A stretch of 6,550 bases of DNA from CAKRHR01 sp964423195. Its GTDB lineage: Bacteria > Bacillota > Clostridia > Lachnospirales > Lachnospiraceae. Numbering within the stretch: position 1 is the first letter of the stretch; the number at the start of each line of letters is the position of its first letter. The translations under genes and the position numbers were made by a program. This document shows, piece after piece, positions 6,400 through 6,550 of the stretch. The DNA lies in NCBI GenBank assembly GCA_964423195.1, contig CAYRDY010000106.1:1-6550 (forward strand), given 5' to 3'. The notes beneath the pieces were generated by a model that saw only the letters and a list, made by a program, of their open reading frames with translations, searched no databases and had not been told where the DNA came from.

Positions 6400-6426
6400 A
6401 ACAGTTCAAACCTGTCTTAAACTGTT
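6400..6426 (-). repeat. Inverted repeat (possible operator or mRNA hairpin) upstream of glgP
   Basis: On the minus strand AACAGTT (6420-6426) and AACTGTT (6400-6406) are perfect complements. The pairing can extend inward through T-G, A-T, A-T and G-T pairs to an 11-bp stem with a short loop. It ends 3 nt before the glgP Shine-Dalgarno and lacks a T-run, so it is not a typical terminator. It could be a protein-binding operator or a 5' mRNA structure affecting glgP translation or stability. No clear promoter is visible between it and the upstream frame. Confidence 0.5.
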
Positions 6427-6442
6427 ATCTCTTCCCGTGACC

Positions 6443-6550
6443 TTAGCCTCTCTTTGCCACGCTTAAAGTGACATCCTCGCCGTTAATGCGCCACGCTTTC
6501 ACATACCCTTTCGGGCATCCCGTATCCAATGCGCCTTCGGCGCCGCGGGC
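6443..6550 (-). CDS. C-terminal 35 residues of an unrecognised protein (partial)
   Basis: One minus-strand frame stays open from the window edge to a TAA at 6443-6445, encoding 35 residues that end GYVKAWRINGEDVTLSVAKRG in two overlapping readable pieces: GYVKAWRING and GEDVTLSVAKRG. The other two minus frames hit stops within this stretch. The composition, with alternating hydrophobic residues and a basic end, looks like the final beta strands of a real protein, but I do not recognise a family. It lies on the same strand as glgP, 59 bp upstream, with no visible terminator or promoter between, so it may be the preceding gene of the same operon. The fragment is too short for a functional call. 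Confidence 0.5.
   Translation of the reverse strand, partial: ARGAEGALDTGCPKGYVKAWRINGEDVTLSVAKRG

Noticed and set aside
6480..6510. A cre-like (CcpA) half site, TGAAAGCG, upstream of glgP
   Set aside because: Only the first half matches the consensus; the second half lacks the required bases, and it lies inside the upstream reading frame.
6528..6545. GC-rich hairpin GCGCC-TTC-GGCGC near the right edge
   Set aside because: It lies inside a probable reading frame, has a stem of only 5 bp and no T-run in either direction.

Overview
The window suggests a moderately GC-rich Firmicute (Bacillota), most likely class Clostridia and plausibly Lachnospiraceae. The evidence is strong AGGAGG-type ribosome binding sites, a near-consensus sigma-A type promoter, U-tract terminators, and a Tet(M)-like GTPase fused to a YacP/Rae1-type NYN nuclease domain. 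From memory, I associate that fusion with Clostridia. The family assignment is inference; no rRNA or other marker is present. Every supported gene lies on the minus strand, so transcription runs from high to low coordinates.

In transcription order: (1) 6443-6550, the last 35 codons of an unrecognised gene. (2) A 59-bp gap with a strong inverted repeat (6400-6426), then glgP, glycogen/alpha-glucan phosphorylase (3873-6383), whose start is better placed at an ATG than at the upstream in-frame TTG. (3) tadA, tRNA adenosine deaminase (3383-3862), whose Shine-Dalgarno overlaps the glgP stop codon, implying co-transcription and translational coupling. (4) A self-contained tRNA-Thr(CGU) unit: promoter with TTGACT, 17 bp and TATAAT (3331-3359), tRNA (3246-3318), long-stem terminator (3180-3239). 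(5) A short leader and an 899-codon gene (388-3087) encoding an EF-G/Tet(M)-type GTPase with a C-terminal NYN nuclease domain resembling the ribosome-associated endonuclease Rae1. (6) A candidate terminator, then the first 87 codons of a LysR-type regulator running off the low-coordinate end.

Functionally, glgP belongs to glycogen/maltodextrin breakdown. Three neighbours concern decoding: tadA makes inosine-34 in tRNA-Arg, the tRNA reads ACG threonine codons, and the fusion GTPase very probably acts on the ribosome. Nothing in the sequence shows these three to be co-regulated, and the tRNA has its own promoter and terminator.

The most interesting object is the 388-3087 fusion. A Tet(M)-like A-site-binding GTPase joined to a Rae1-like A-site mRNA nuclease, with the key residues of both parts apparently intact, suggests a ribosome-clearing factor that couples GTP hydrolysis to mRNA cleavage. 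Its domain IV loop differs from Tet(M), so labelling it a tetracycline-resistance gene would be unsafe. There is no mobile element, CRISPR array or phage signature in the window.
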